A DNA stretch of 64,000 nucleotides from Taxillus chinensis (taxonomy: Eukaryota > Streptophyta > Magnoliopsida > Santalales > Loranthaceae), in NCBI GenBank assembly GCA_023512835.1, contig CM042088.1, positions 4,332,078 to 4,396,077 of the forward strand, written 5' to 3'. A program made the position numbers and the translations under genes. The notes beneath the pieces are model-generated. The model had not been told where the DNA came from, searched no databases, and worked only from the letters and a program-made list of their open reading frames with translations. Of the stretch, positions 54,406 through 64,000 are shown piece by piece; the stretch's first letter is position 1, and the number at the start of each line of letters is the position of its first letter.

Positions 54406-55599
54406 TGTTGGTCCCTTGGAGCCTAGAGGGAGGTGAATAGGCTCTTATCGAAACTCTTTTTTAACTCTTTGGCACAACAATTATCTGGTTAAGAGATAGA
54501 ATCAATGCGGAAGATAACCAGATAGTGAAAGTATTTTGTTTTATTATCAGTATGATAAGTATAACAAAATGGAAGCAAACTAAAGCTTGGAAGTTTTAGA
54601 CCTACTTAACAACTTCTTAACACTCTGTTTACAAGTACTCACACGCTAGCCTCTATGATCTCAATGAGCTTTGGTACATACACAAAAGTATTACACATTC
54701 ACTTGTATACTCTTATAAAACGTACAAGTGTTGCTATTTATAGTGACATCCACAAGAGACAACCTTGGAACTTGTTGTTCCGGATATTGTGCACATTTAC
54801 TATCTCTCGGAAATCTCTCTGCCTTAATTGCTGCGGATGTGGTCTTCAAGATTTTGGGTTTGCAACGTATAAGAGTCTTTGTAAGTTTTCAAGTGTAGTT
54901 AAAGTTGTGTCCACATATCCGGATGATCCACGTGTAAGATGCTTTAGGTTTTCAACAAGTTTGTCTTACATCGGGAAGCAGCGAGTTGGTGAGTTTGAAT
55001 ACGAAGAGATAAGTTGAAGTAGCGTCTTCTTGAATCCGGTGTAAGGTTCCTTACTCCGTGCTAAACTAAGCTTGGATCCTTACTCCGTATCAATTTGGTA
55101 CTGAAATCCTTATTCCGTGTAAGCGCTTCCTTACTCCGTATGAAAGAGAAGGTTAGAGTGCTTACTCCGCATCAACGCTTCCTTACTCCGCATCTAGTTT
55201 TCTTACTCCGCATGAGTTAAAGGAACGGATGGCTTACTCCATATCAGCACATCCTTACTCCGCATGAGTGAGTGGTTTAGATTCCTTATTTCGCATCTAG
55301 TTTTCTTACTCCGTGCGAATAAAGACTCAAGTCCTTATTCTGTAGAAGTACTTCCTTACTCTGCACGAATAATCCTTATTCCGTATGAAGTAAAGACTTG
55401 GTTATATACCAAGTGTTTGACGACACCCATTCTCACCTGGATCAGGATTATGTATCCTGTCCTTAGCTTTGCTCTCACGAGTGTAGATCCGGATGAAGAT
55501 CATATCTTCTGCAATGACTTAAGACAAAACAACAAAGGTCTCAAATCAAATTACATAGGACTTTATCAGCATTATCTAAATTCTGGGCTTGATCTAACA
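54406..55599 (-). mobile_element. Copia-like LTR (1,194 bp), minus strand
   Basis: TGTTGGTCCC...GATCTAACA on the plus strand. On the minus strand it begins TGTTAGATCAAGCCC directly after the polypurine-like AAGAGGGGGAT (55600-55610) and ends with CTATTCACCTCCCTC and GGACCAACA, the 'TTCACC(C/T)CCCTC' ending I associate with plant copia LTRs. A minus-strand TATA (CTATAAATAG, 54734-54743) is present. Open frames inside it reflect the TTACTCCG repeats. Confidence 0.65.
55040..55395. repeat. CCTTACTCCGTATC-type irregular minisatellite
   Basis: At least ten occurrences of CCTTACTCCG(T/C) or CCTTATTCCGT separated by 15-25 variable bases. It shares its core with the 51-bp array at 42525-43030 and, inverted, with the 30-bp array at 39595-39825. 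Confidence 0.8.
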
Positions 55600-55619
55600 A
55601 TCCCCCTCTTACATTTGAG

Positions 55620-58424
55620 GCCAACAAGGCCTTAATTTTAATATTGTGGCCAATTAACTTTTTCTAAATGAATTGATGACACTGTTTTAACTATTAAGCC
55701 ATTAGTCTTCTTCTTTCTCCCAACTCCTCTGTTCTAGGGTCGTCAAGTCTTGTCCTAGGTTCACTTGTTTTCATTTGTATAGAATTAATAGTAGTATCTC
55801 AAGGAGACCGGTAAAAATTAATAGTAGTATTTGAAATCACATTGATGGTGTATAAATTAAAGAAATTGCATGTCTCCCATCTCCCTTTAAAAGTATACAA
55901 ACTAGCCAACTATACTTATTAACCCCCATTGTTTCCTCTAATTTTTGGTAACTTCACTATTGCTCTTCTGTGAGTTCCACCCCTTTTATTTTTCTTGTAG
56001 TTTAGTCAGAAATACCACCCAAATCACTATACTATATGTAATTGTACTGGGTCCTTTTCACGAAGGTGACTACTTTTTGCAAGCTTCGTAACCCCTCCCA
56101 CACCAAAGAATCATACGTGCATAATGATCAAAATTGGACACTATGATGTTTTGGTCAAGCATTTTGTTGAACATGTGGGCATAGCCGGAGTGGTGAGAGT
56201 GAGAGTGTAGGGCCGAAGGGTGTCTACATGTGATATCATTAATGCAGGACCGATGGGTGTCTAGGAGAACTAATAATAGATTTCTTATATTCATTTATTT
56301 TCTTAAATTTAAGAAGAAAAAGTTAAAGTTATAAAATTATTTTTACTACATAAGTTTTAGATTTAACTTTTTTTTATAGAATTTGTATAGTATTTCTTAA
56401 CGTATTGAGAAACATTGTTAATTCTCTATGATTATTAAATTACATATAAATAATTTCTTTTATATTTTTTTTACATTTCTAATAATTTTTACTTTTATTA
56501 TATATTAAATTATAAAAATATTATTAAATAAAAATAATATAAAATATTATTTTAATTATATAAAAAATAATTAAGAGAATCTATGTATATTTATATGAAA
56601 AAATAAAAAATAATTTAAATTTGTAAAATTTAAAAAAATTATAAAAAAAATAACTATGAGTACCCTAAGCAAAAAGGCTTGAGGATCATCACAGCTCATA
56701 TACACGAAACAATGGAAGGGTTTGAAATTTATTGTGCACATACTAAGAAAAGAAGAGACCGATAGCTTAATATAAGTGGACAATGCTTTGTTAAGAAAAC
56801 TCTCATTGCTACTTATATTTTAAAATTCTTTTAGCTTAAAGTAGCGTAGATGCTAGACTAGATTTAGAATTGGGAGAATGTCAACATCCATAACAACCGA
56901 ATCTTCATCTCTGAAAACATAAGTATGTTTGGTTTGAGTGTATTATTTTTAAAAATATAATTATTTTTGAGAAAATTATGGGTATTATTTATGAGTGGTG
57001 CAAATTCATCTGAACCCACAGTTTTTAAAAACAATCGTATTTTGAAGAATAATACAGGTAAGACAAACATAGCCTCATTTCTAATGTATATCTTGAGTTT
57101 TTTTTTTCCCCTTTTGGGAAAGGTAATAAATAAGGCAGTGTTTCGAAGCCTATTTTTAGAATTAAATTGTAGCACAAACTTATTATAAAATTATTTAATT
57201 TTAAAATTTAATTTTGAAAACAAGACTAGTTATTTTTAAAAATTATTTTTAATTATTTAAATTTAAATTTAATTTTAACAGGACACCCAAATAAATTTTA
57301 TTTTTTCTATTTTGTTATATGGATTCATTATTATTTTTTTAAAAAGTATGTGATTCAATTTATTAAAAATATGCTCTTTTTAACAGGACACTCAAAAAGT
57401 ATGTGATTCAATTTATTTTTAAATTAAAATTTAACATAAATTCCAATAAAATACAAAAACTAAAACACATTCCAAGCAGATTATAAAAGGCTGCACTCTG
57501 AATAAATGTATATCGGTTGAGTTTAAGAGAACTATTTTTCTTCCAGAGATGTAGGAGTTAAAATATATGGTAAAAACGAAATTTAAAACCTCATGCATTT
57601 GATTTGTGCGGTTTTTAATATTTGATTATAAAAATAAATGAGTTGCATATATAAAGAGGGGAAATAGGCTGATGTTGTATAAAAGGATGTCATTTTAGAT
57701 ACTTAAAAGCATACTGAATTATTTAGAATGTCATCGTTTTGTCATTTAACAACATTTACATTATCACCAGTGGCATATCTTTTTCCCTTATAAAATTATC
57801 ACAAGCTTTGACCGTGTATGATATGGTTGCTTGAGCATTTCTTCAAAAACAAATTATAAAAAGTACCAATTTTGCTGAAATATAAAATTGGTGTGATCTT
57901 ATTTTTAATAAAAAAGGAAATCATGTTACAAATAAAAATAATAATTTAAATATTGTTGAATAATTTTATTAATTTAAAAGTCATTTTAAAGACACCGCAA
58001 CTGCAAATACCGGCCAACATTCTTTCAGCTTTGTTTTGGTCAGCTCATCCATACGGTTTTACAGTAAACTATCTTGAGACTTGAGTACTAAAACCCTATG
58101 TTAGTTAATATTACTAATGCATGATAAGAGTATAAAGTTAGATGACTAATGACACTGGACGATCAGATTAACATGGACTCATATTCGCTCCCTTCTTTGC
58201 CCATTCTAACAGTAATCAGGAGCAATTCAACTGGCAATAAATGAATAATTTACAGTGACTTCAATAATTTCTACCTTCCTCTCTCCTTTGCAGTGTTCTT
58301 TCTCATAATCTTAACTTAGCTTCATACCCAACTCAGAGCTTCCGTCTATAACCTTCCCAGTTGAAGGGAAATTTTATTCTGCTCACTTCAGCGTATCTCA
58401 GCTCTCTATTAAAGAAGACGTCCA
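55620..58424. other. AT-rich intergenic, no supported gene
   Basis: Contains a partial direct repeat near 57275-57415, where AACAGGACAC(C/T)CAAA and AAAAAGTATGTGATTCAATTT each occur twice, and long A/T stretches. Frames at 56070-56294, 56571-56783 and 56864-57175 show no recognisable domain. Confidence 0.45.
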
Positions 58425-58620
58425 TGAAGAAGAGATGAATAATGTGCTTTAAGGAGAAATTTGCAGAGCCTGGGAGCGCAGAGTTGGTGCAACAGACCAA
58501 ATGGCGATTTGAGTCTCGCCTAGGGAAACGTAAGGCCACTAAGAGGAGATGAAAAATGTAAGGCTTAAGGGCAATTTTGCAGAGCCAGGGAGTGCAGAAA
58601 CAGTACAACAGGGTGACCGG
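58425..58620. repeat. Imperfect tandem duplication, about 112-bp period, two copies
   Basis: GAAGAGATGAATAATG...GCAGAGCCTGGGAGCGCAGAG...CAACAG recurs as GAGGAGATGAAAAATG...GCAGAGCCAGGGAGTGCAGAA...CAACAG. The minus-strand 100-residue frame spans both copies but lacks any known motif. Confidence 0.6.
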
Positions 58621-58963
58621 AGGCATCCTCTGCACTCCATGTCAGAAGAAATGAATGACGTTTCAGATTGTCAACGCAAATTCTTCAACTAAACATGTGT
58701 AACCGTGTATACATTCCACATGACATGGATGCTTGAGCCTCTTAAAAGCCCCCTCCCGAGTATACATGTATGCTTAAAGTATACATTCCAAGCTCGGGCT
58801 TTCAAAACTGAAACCACTTGTCAACAGGGGGTTTCTAGTGCTTCCGGTCGCATCTGACTTCCCTTTCTCAGTAAAGGCAGCACAGCCGAAGCATGGAGGG
58901 CGGAAGGACCCTAGAGCAATTCCACTGGCTCAAAACCTTTCAAACCTCTAAGACTCTAAAAGC
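58621..58963. other. Noncoding with one hairpin-like stretch
   Basis: Around 58744-58805, AAAGCCC ... GAG ... GTATAC ... GTATAC ... CTCGGGCTTT can fold into an imperfect hairpin with a bulge. It is too short and bulged to call a microRNA precursor. Confidence 0.3.
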
Positions 58964-59460
58964 TTCTTTGGTACACGGTAATAAAATTAAAAAAAAATAA
59001 AATTAACATGAGAATAAGATAAAATGAGAATGATTTATTATCGTACCATATACAATACCAAAAATACAGTATCTTTTAAGAACTTACAAAAGGATCCACA
59101 AGCTTTGTCAACCCTATCGCCCTGACTTCGTACCGTACCCACATCTGACGTTGTTGCCGTGTCGCTTCATCAACTTTTTGGGAATGGTATTGTCTTGGCA
59201 TGCCTGACATCGTCACCTTCCAACCCTGTCAGCCCCTCCTCTCCCTCTTCCCCCATCCACAGGCTAACCTATCATCCTTATTGCTGCCTTCCCTACATGT
59301 GATGGATGGATGGATGAAGGCTTTCCTACGTGCGACTAACGACTGAAAGGTAAAGTTATAAAGTTGACTACGGGTAATTAGGGATGGGGGTAATTGTAAA
59401 GTTGTAAAGTTGACTACGAAGGCTTTTAGGTAAGATAATAACTCAATACCAAGGGAGCGA
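58964..59460. mobile_element. Possible Tourist-like MITE
   Basis: GCTTCTTTGGTACACGGTAAT at about 58966 and, reverse-complemented, GCTCCCTTGGTATTGAGTTAT at about 59458 form an imperfect inverted pair around about 495 bp. 'CTTTGGTA' ends resemble the MITE at 36028-37941. A clean target duplication is not evident. Confidence 0.4.
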
Positions 59461-60228
59461 GGGTAATTATGAATGATAATGGGTCAAGTCGAGCCCGAAA
59501 ATTATCCAACACGAATCCAACCCAAAAATACATAGCCCGATCCGACCCGAGCGATTGAGAAGTTTGAAACGGAACGAGTTGGGATAGGTTGGCATTTTTT
59601 ATCCTATATTTCTTTAAAAATTCAGGGTCTAGGCGAGTCAGGCAAAACCTAAACCCGTTTTGATGACTTGTCGAGGCGGATCAAATCGGGTCGAGGCGGG
59701 CCGAGTTGATTTTGCCATCTTTAGGGGTAATCAATATTATCATATTTATGGTAATATTTATCCCAAGATAATAAAATATTATCTTCCTTTGACTCTACTA
59801 GATGTGGGACTGAAAATGAATTTCATTTCATTCCACGTACCAGGTATGTTATAAGATCTCTACATGGACTTCATAGCTCTGAAAAAGTTTTTGGCCTTGA
59901 GGAGCAGTGGTAGGAGCACAAACCGTGAATTGCTAGGGACACTGGGCAAGATTACATTTGGAAAATTCACACTTGTTGGCAAAACTAAACAATGCAGCTT
60001 TGATCTTTAATAAGAATCATCCATAACTGTACAAAATTCATCCAGTTGACTTTCAATGGGAACAAGTTGGGGACTTGGGGCACACTAGATCATACATGGT
60101 TTCAAAAGTGGTTGAGAAAAGAAATGAGGAGATCTAGACCAAAGGATATGACTTTATAATTCTACCACCTATGGCATTTTATGCCCCCACTGGACCTATG
60201 TGGATGGATATTTTGAATGCCCAATGTT
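59461..60228. other. Noncoding; CCCGA/TCGGG-rich word cluster then unique DNA
   Basis: 59480-59720 holds AGCCCGA, CCGACCCGAGCG, TCGGGTCGAGGCGGGCC words typical of a nonautonomous element, without clear ends. The rest shows nothing. Confidence 0.35.
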
Positions 60229-62128
60229 ACACCCAGTTTTTGGGATGTATTTTGTTGGGAACTATAGAATTTGATGAAGCTATCAATAAACTTTGAAGTC
60301 TGATTCGAAGATCCAAAGGTATCGAACGTATCGTAGCTGAAGAGTCGAAGCTCGTAGAAGTAAAGCTGTCACTAAACATACTGACAAGAGACTCGTAAAC
60401 TCGTAGGGTCTGGAGACTCGAAGCAAGTAAGTGACAGAAAAACATGCGACTTGAAGATCGGTAGGGTCGAAAATCGTAGAGTCGAAGTTCGGAAAAGGAT
60501 TAGTCACTGCATTCAAGATTAAACTCGCTGACTCGTAGAGTCGAAGAATGCTCAAAAGAAGTGACTAGACAATGATCGACTCGAAGACTCGAAGCCCGTA
60601 AAATGAGAGTCTCCATATATAGCTGAGATAATTAATAGAACCTAATCGCCACTGAAACTCGAAAACTCGTAGGGTCGTAGAGCTGAAGTTATGGACACTA
60701 TTAATAAACAAAGTGAAGACAAACAGACTCGAAGATCAAGGTCGAAGAGTCCATGCAATATAAACTGACAAACAAAAAGACAACTGTTATTCGTATGGTG
60801 GTAGACTCAAGGGTCGGAGAAATTGGGACAGTTAACCCAAAGAAATGGTTAGACATTAAAGACTCGAAGATTTTAAAGACTAAGAGCTACAGCGGAAGAG
60901 TCGGAGCCATAGAGTCGTAGGGTCAAAGAACCATACATGGTTAAAGAGCGACATCGTCGCTTAATGTAAACTGAGAGACTCGAAGGTTCGCAGAACCAGG
61001 GTCGAAGACTCGCAGCTAGAACAACGGATAAATTCAACACGCTCACAGAAGTCACTCTAAGGGTCATTGAGAGAGTCTAAAACTCACAGAGTCGTAGACA
61101 CGTAGTTTGTAGAGTGATTCATACATCTAATCCAACCCGAACTCCAACCATGAAGACTCGAAGATATGTGATTCGTAAACTCGCAAGAATTCCCAGTTGA
61201 AACCGGAAATAACAATTCACATCTATTGATGGATCAATCCAAATCTTCGAGTCACCTACCTTCGAGGCAAACTTATAGCCCTAAGCATATCCACTTAGCG
61301 ATATCTTTAACTAGGGTTTGTACAGTAAGCCTGCGCCAATCTGAGCAGTTGAGTGTATTTCATGGCGCATTAATTACTACCAACTACCATCGACAGATGA
61401 ACGGCCAAGATCAACTAAAGCAGTATGGGCATGCAAATACGCAGTATGGGCAACAGATCTGCCAAGTCAGAGCAGATCACCCATCCTCTGCACTTCCGCA
61501 TTTTCAGTGGCGGGAAGTCAGATTGTCAGGATGGACAACAAGGCACATGAGCACTTAAAACTTAAAATATATCTTTCACACATAAAACGAAAAATAATGA
61601 GTTAACTTCTATCTCAAAAATGTGAAACACACAAAACACAATACATAAGATTCTGAAATGCATTAAATAAATAACTTTTCGAGAATCAACTTGAGGGTTC
61701 TAGCGCTAGAGAGAGAGACTCTGAGAAAATTCGTCCAAGTGTTGTGCGCTATGTTGAAAGAAGAACAAGAACAATCTACTCATGCACAAATCAATCTCTT
61801 GTTTTGTTTACTAGTTAGCAAACCTTCGTGTCTGATCCTAGTGTTGTTTGTTCACAATCCAAAATCTATCATAGAACATTCCAAACGGAGTCAATTAGTT
61901 CATATTGACTTCCATAGGAATATTCACTATGTTCGCATCTGAGAACTGTTATTGCTTCAACAATTACTCCACTCTCAGATTTGTTTGATAGCTAATTATC
62001 ACTCCTATTCTATATTGTCATCTTCTTCATAAATACTTATCGCAGTTGTCTATAGAAGAAATAACCAGCTAACAGTCTAAGCTTCTGTAAAGAGAGTCTA
62101 TTCACCCCTCCTCTAGACTTACCTTTGG
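60229..62128 (+). mobile_element. Putative 1.9-kb LTR with TCGAAG/TCGTAG repeats
   Basis: Starts TGTTACACCCAG (60229) and includes CTATTCACCCCTCCTCTAG at 62099, followed by GGGACCTACA near 62128, the phrase order I associate with plant copia LTR 3' ends. Sequence after it (TCTTTTGGTGGCAC) is not a convincing PBS. Its left 900 bp is a TCGAAG/TCGTAG field. No coding capacity. Confidence 0.45.
60290..61180 (+). repeat. TCGAAG/TCGTAG/ACTCGAAG word field, about 0.9 kb
   Basis: Dozens of occurrences of ACTCGAAG, ACTCGTAG, AGTCGTAG, AGTCGAAG and GGTCGAAG at irregular 10-30-bp spacing without a fixed period. The vocabulary is the same as in the Tekay-type LTR repeats (for example 8395-8665) although the flanking sequence is unrelated. 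Confidence 0.8.
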
Positions 62129-62369
62129 GACCTACATCTTTTGGTGGCACACCCTTCATTGACCTGAAAGTATAGCTGGTGCAAAGTGAAAGGCTCAAAT
62201 GAAACGTAAACTATGAAACATATGTTCACCTGTTTACTCTCTATTGGAAAAGTGAGGCGGTTGTCTTTGTATAACTAGCGAGGAGAAATCATTTCTTAAT
62301 ATTATGTCTCCCTTTCATCACCCTTGAATAAAGTAATAAGCTATATAAGGGGAAGCTCTTGATCCAAAC

Positions 62370-62640
62370 ATTTGGTGTAGGAGTTATAGATAAAGTTCCG
62401 AGTTTAGACGTGTTAACCCGATTGAAGCGGAGAGTATGCTACTAGTCGAGGACTTGTCAGTGAAAAAGAAATTTGGTCATTCATACATAATTTGGTTGAG
62501 AACTAAAGCCATTCTCTTGATGAGCTCAAAAACAGAACGAAATCAATCTATGTATGCCTCAATCGATAAAGTTGAACTTAGAGGATGGAAATCAAAAGTT
62601 GAGAGCCACAAAAAATTTAGCCATGTAACAAATGGTATCA
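62370..62640 (+). repeat. Direct repeat copy 1 (partner at 63089-63365)
   Basis: TTGGTGTAGGAGTTATA, GTTTAGA(C/T)GTGT(T/C)AACCC, CTAGTC(G/A)A, AATTTG, TGATGAGC/TAATGAGC, ATCAATCT/ATCAGTCT and TTGAGAGCCACAAAAAAT occur in the same order in both copies. The copies are about 720 bp apart. No recognisable protein. They could be LTR-like ends of a small element or a segmental duplication. Confidence 0.6.
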
Positions 62641-63002
62641 AAGCAAGGTTTGGCTCGTATCCCGAAGACTTGTCAAACACTCTCACTAGTAGCGTGATCC
62701 CAATGAAATAGTTCACAGAGATGAATCAATTGGTAGTGTCTTGCACGTATTCATGTCTACATAAGTAAAATATCCTAGGGTGTGATACAAAGTTGGACAA
62801 AAGAGTAACAGGGAACACGCTGGACGATCTTATAAGTTTCCTATCTGTTGTTGACATTGGAAAAGCAGGGGATATCGTGGTGAAGATATTGTAGCATGCA
62901 AGGAAGTGATGCCAATAGTTGCAACAAGTGGGGAAGGATGTCACATCCCGAGTTTTGGGGATGTCTCCTAGTGGCACGCCCAAAATTGGCAGTAGTGCTA
63001 TT

Positions 63003-63009
63003 TGTGTGT

Positions 63010-63040
<31 letters not shown>

Positions 63041-63041
63041 G
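63003..63041. repeat. (GT)n followed by poly-G
   Basis: About ten GT units run straight into a run of about 18 G. Such a junction is prone to sequencing error. Confidence 0.9.
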
Positions 63042-63088
63042 TTGTTTGAAAGCGTAACTAGAACTAGTGCATAGCAGAAGACTTAGAC

Positions 63089-63365
63089 AATTGGTGTAGG
63101 AGTTATAAATATGTCTCCTCAAAGTTTAGATGTGTCAACCCGGTTGAGTACAGGGAGCATGCCACTAGTCAAGAACTCGACAGTGAAGAAGGAATTTGAC
63201 CATCCTTGCACTAACTGATCGAAAACAAGAATTGCTCTCTTAATGAGCCCAAAGGCAGGATGAAATCAGTCTTTGTGTGTCCCAATCGGTACGATTGAAC
63301 TAAGCAAACCGATATCAAAAAAAAAGATAAGTGTTGCACATGTTGAGAGCCACAAAAAATATAAC
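63089..63365 (+). repeat. Direct repeat copy 2 (partner at 62370-62640)
   Basis: See the partner. It diverges in the first 40 bases (ATATGTCTCCTCAAAG here) and has a small insertion with an A-run near 63318. Confidence 0.6.
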
Positions 63366-63649
63366 CCCATGACACTAGACCGAGTTGAAATAGGTTAAGG
63401 CAAAGATACTATAGGTAAGTGGGAAAAGCTCTGGGTACACCTATGAAACAAGGAAACCAACAATCTAAGAATTGAAGAGGGTAACGTTGGGGGGAGGTTG
63501 ATATCAAATCACGGTTAGACTATCACAAACATTTATAATGTATAGTTTTATGTAACCATAGTATGGCACTAAGTTTAACGGAAAAGTTTTATACGATGAC
63601 TTCTTCAATAGAGTGTTAGATTAATAAGAAACAACATACAAATAAGTTC

Positions 63650-64000
63650 AGTGTCGCTAAAATATGAATGTTAAAATATATGTGTGATAAAACTAGAAGG
63701 GATAAGATTAGAAATTAAACTATTTGTTTTGTCGTTAAATTAACACCAATTGAAAATATGAGAGATAATTGCTTACGTTGGTTTGGCTATTTATTTCATA
63801 AGCCAATGAATGTTCATGTTAGAAAGACGAAAAAGATTGACATTGAACAAAATAAAAAATTAAGAAAAAGATCAAAAATGAGTTGAATGAAGGTCGCAAC
63901 AAAGGATATAAAATTACTAAAATTTTTTAAAAAAAGTAAACAATAGAAATGTTTGAAAGAAAAAGATCCGTTTATTAAATCAAATATAAATTTTTCTATC
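63650..64000 (+). pseudogene. LINE ORF2 3'-end fragment, runs off the window
   Basis: With frame correction it shows DKTRRDKIRN, ENMRDNCLRWFGYL, then a HKPMNVHVRK-like block, and KVATKDIKLL. This is the C-terminal tail zone of plant LINE reverse transcriptases (CLRWFGHVxRRPxxAPVRK). It carries stops. A sister copy lies at 44035-44273 and 45945-46095. Confidence 0.7.

Noticed and set aside
56070..56294. 74-residue minus frame with HSHHSGYAH
   Set aside because: No recognisable family, short, and in AT-rich noncoding DNA; left out of the annotation.
58740..58810. Possible microRNA-like hairpin
   Set aside because: The stem is short, with a 6-nt bulge and a self-complementary GTATAC core; it does not meet plant miRNA precursor criteria by eye.

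Overview
The window is nuclear DNA from a flowering plant. The evidence is one intact intron-containing plant gene (an AUX1/LAX auxin influx carrier, eight exons, 48579-52566 +), plant-type Ty3/gypsy chromoviruses, Ty1/copia and LINE remnants, a TRIM element, MITE-like elements and two decayed plant gene or transposase fragments (FAR1/MULE and nucleobase-ascorbate transporter). The species cannot be named from the sequence. The GC-rich LAX exons stand out against AT-rich surroundings but do not settle monocot versus dicot.

Layout. 1-7.4 kb: old transposon debris on the minus strand, including a broken protein with a Ulp1-type cysteine protease domain, a 533-bp LTR derivative with 110-bp inverted ends, and a perfect 30-bp palindrome. 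7.4-24.8 kb: a nest. A Tekay-type LTR (7452-9240, resuming at about 24574-24762) contains a 5'-truncated chromovirus (9.2-24.0 kb), and inside that element's protease region sits a full-length Tekay/Del-type element (10475-20452) with 2.24-kb LTRs, PBS, PPT and a perfect 5-bp target duplication. 24.8-31.9 kb: a diverged LTR remnant, a FAR1/MULE pseudogene, a solo Tekay LTR with perfect TSD, the 3' end of a nucleobase-ascorbate transporter pseudogene, and a GC-richer island of unknown nature. 32-34.5 kb: AT-rich DNA with a 170-bp AAT microsatellite and two MITE candidates. 34.5-41.9 kb: a second nest, in which a minus-strand Tekay 3' LTR carries a plus-strand solo LTR, which carries a Harbinger-like MITE, which carries a G-rich minisatellite. 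41.9-46.1 kb: copia-type LTR pieces with minisatellites, and a LINE 3' end split by a 1.67-kb LTR-like insertion. 46.5-47.8 kb: a GC-rich repeat holding a complete TRIM. 48.0-52.9 kb: the LAX gene. 53-64 kb: copia debris, AT-rich intergenic DNA, a putative long LTR rich in TCGAAG/TCGTAG words, a dispersed direct repeat and a LINE 3' end.

Only LAX looks like a functioning host gene. Every transposon-encoded protein has at least one frameshift or stop, although the two LTRs of the nested Tekay element are nearly identical. I found no convincing new multi-gene system. The observations most worth checking are two GC-AG introns in LAX, with complementary C18/G15 tracts in the first; the TRIM; the fold-back LTR derivative; the G-rich minisatellite inside a MITE; and short-word minisatellites shared by unrelated LTR families.
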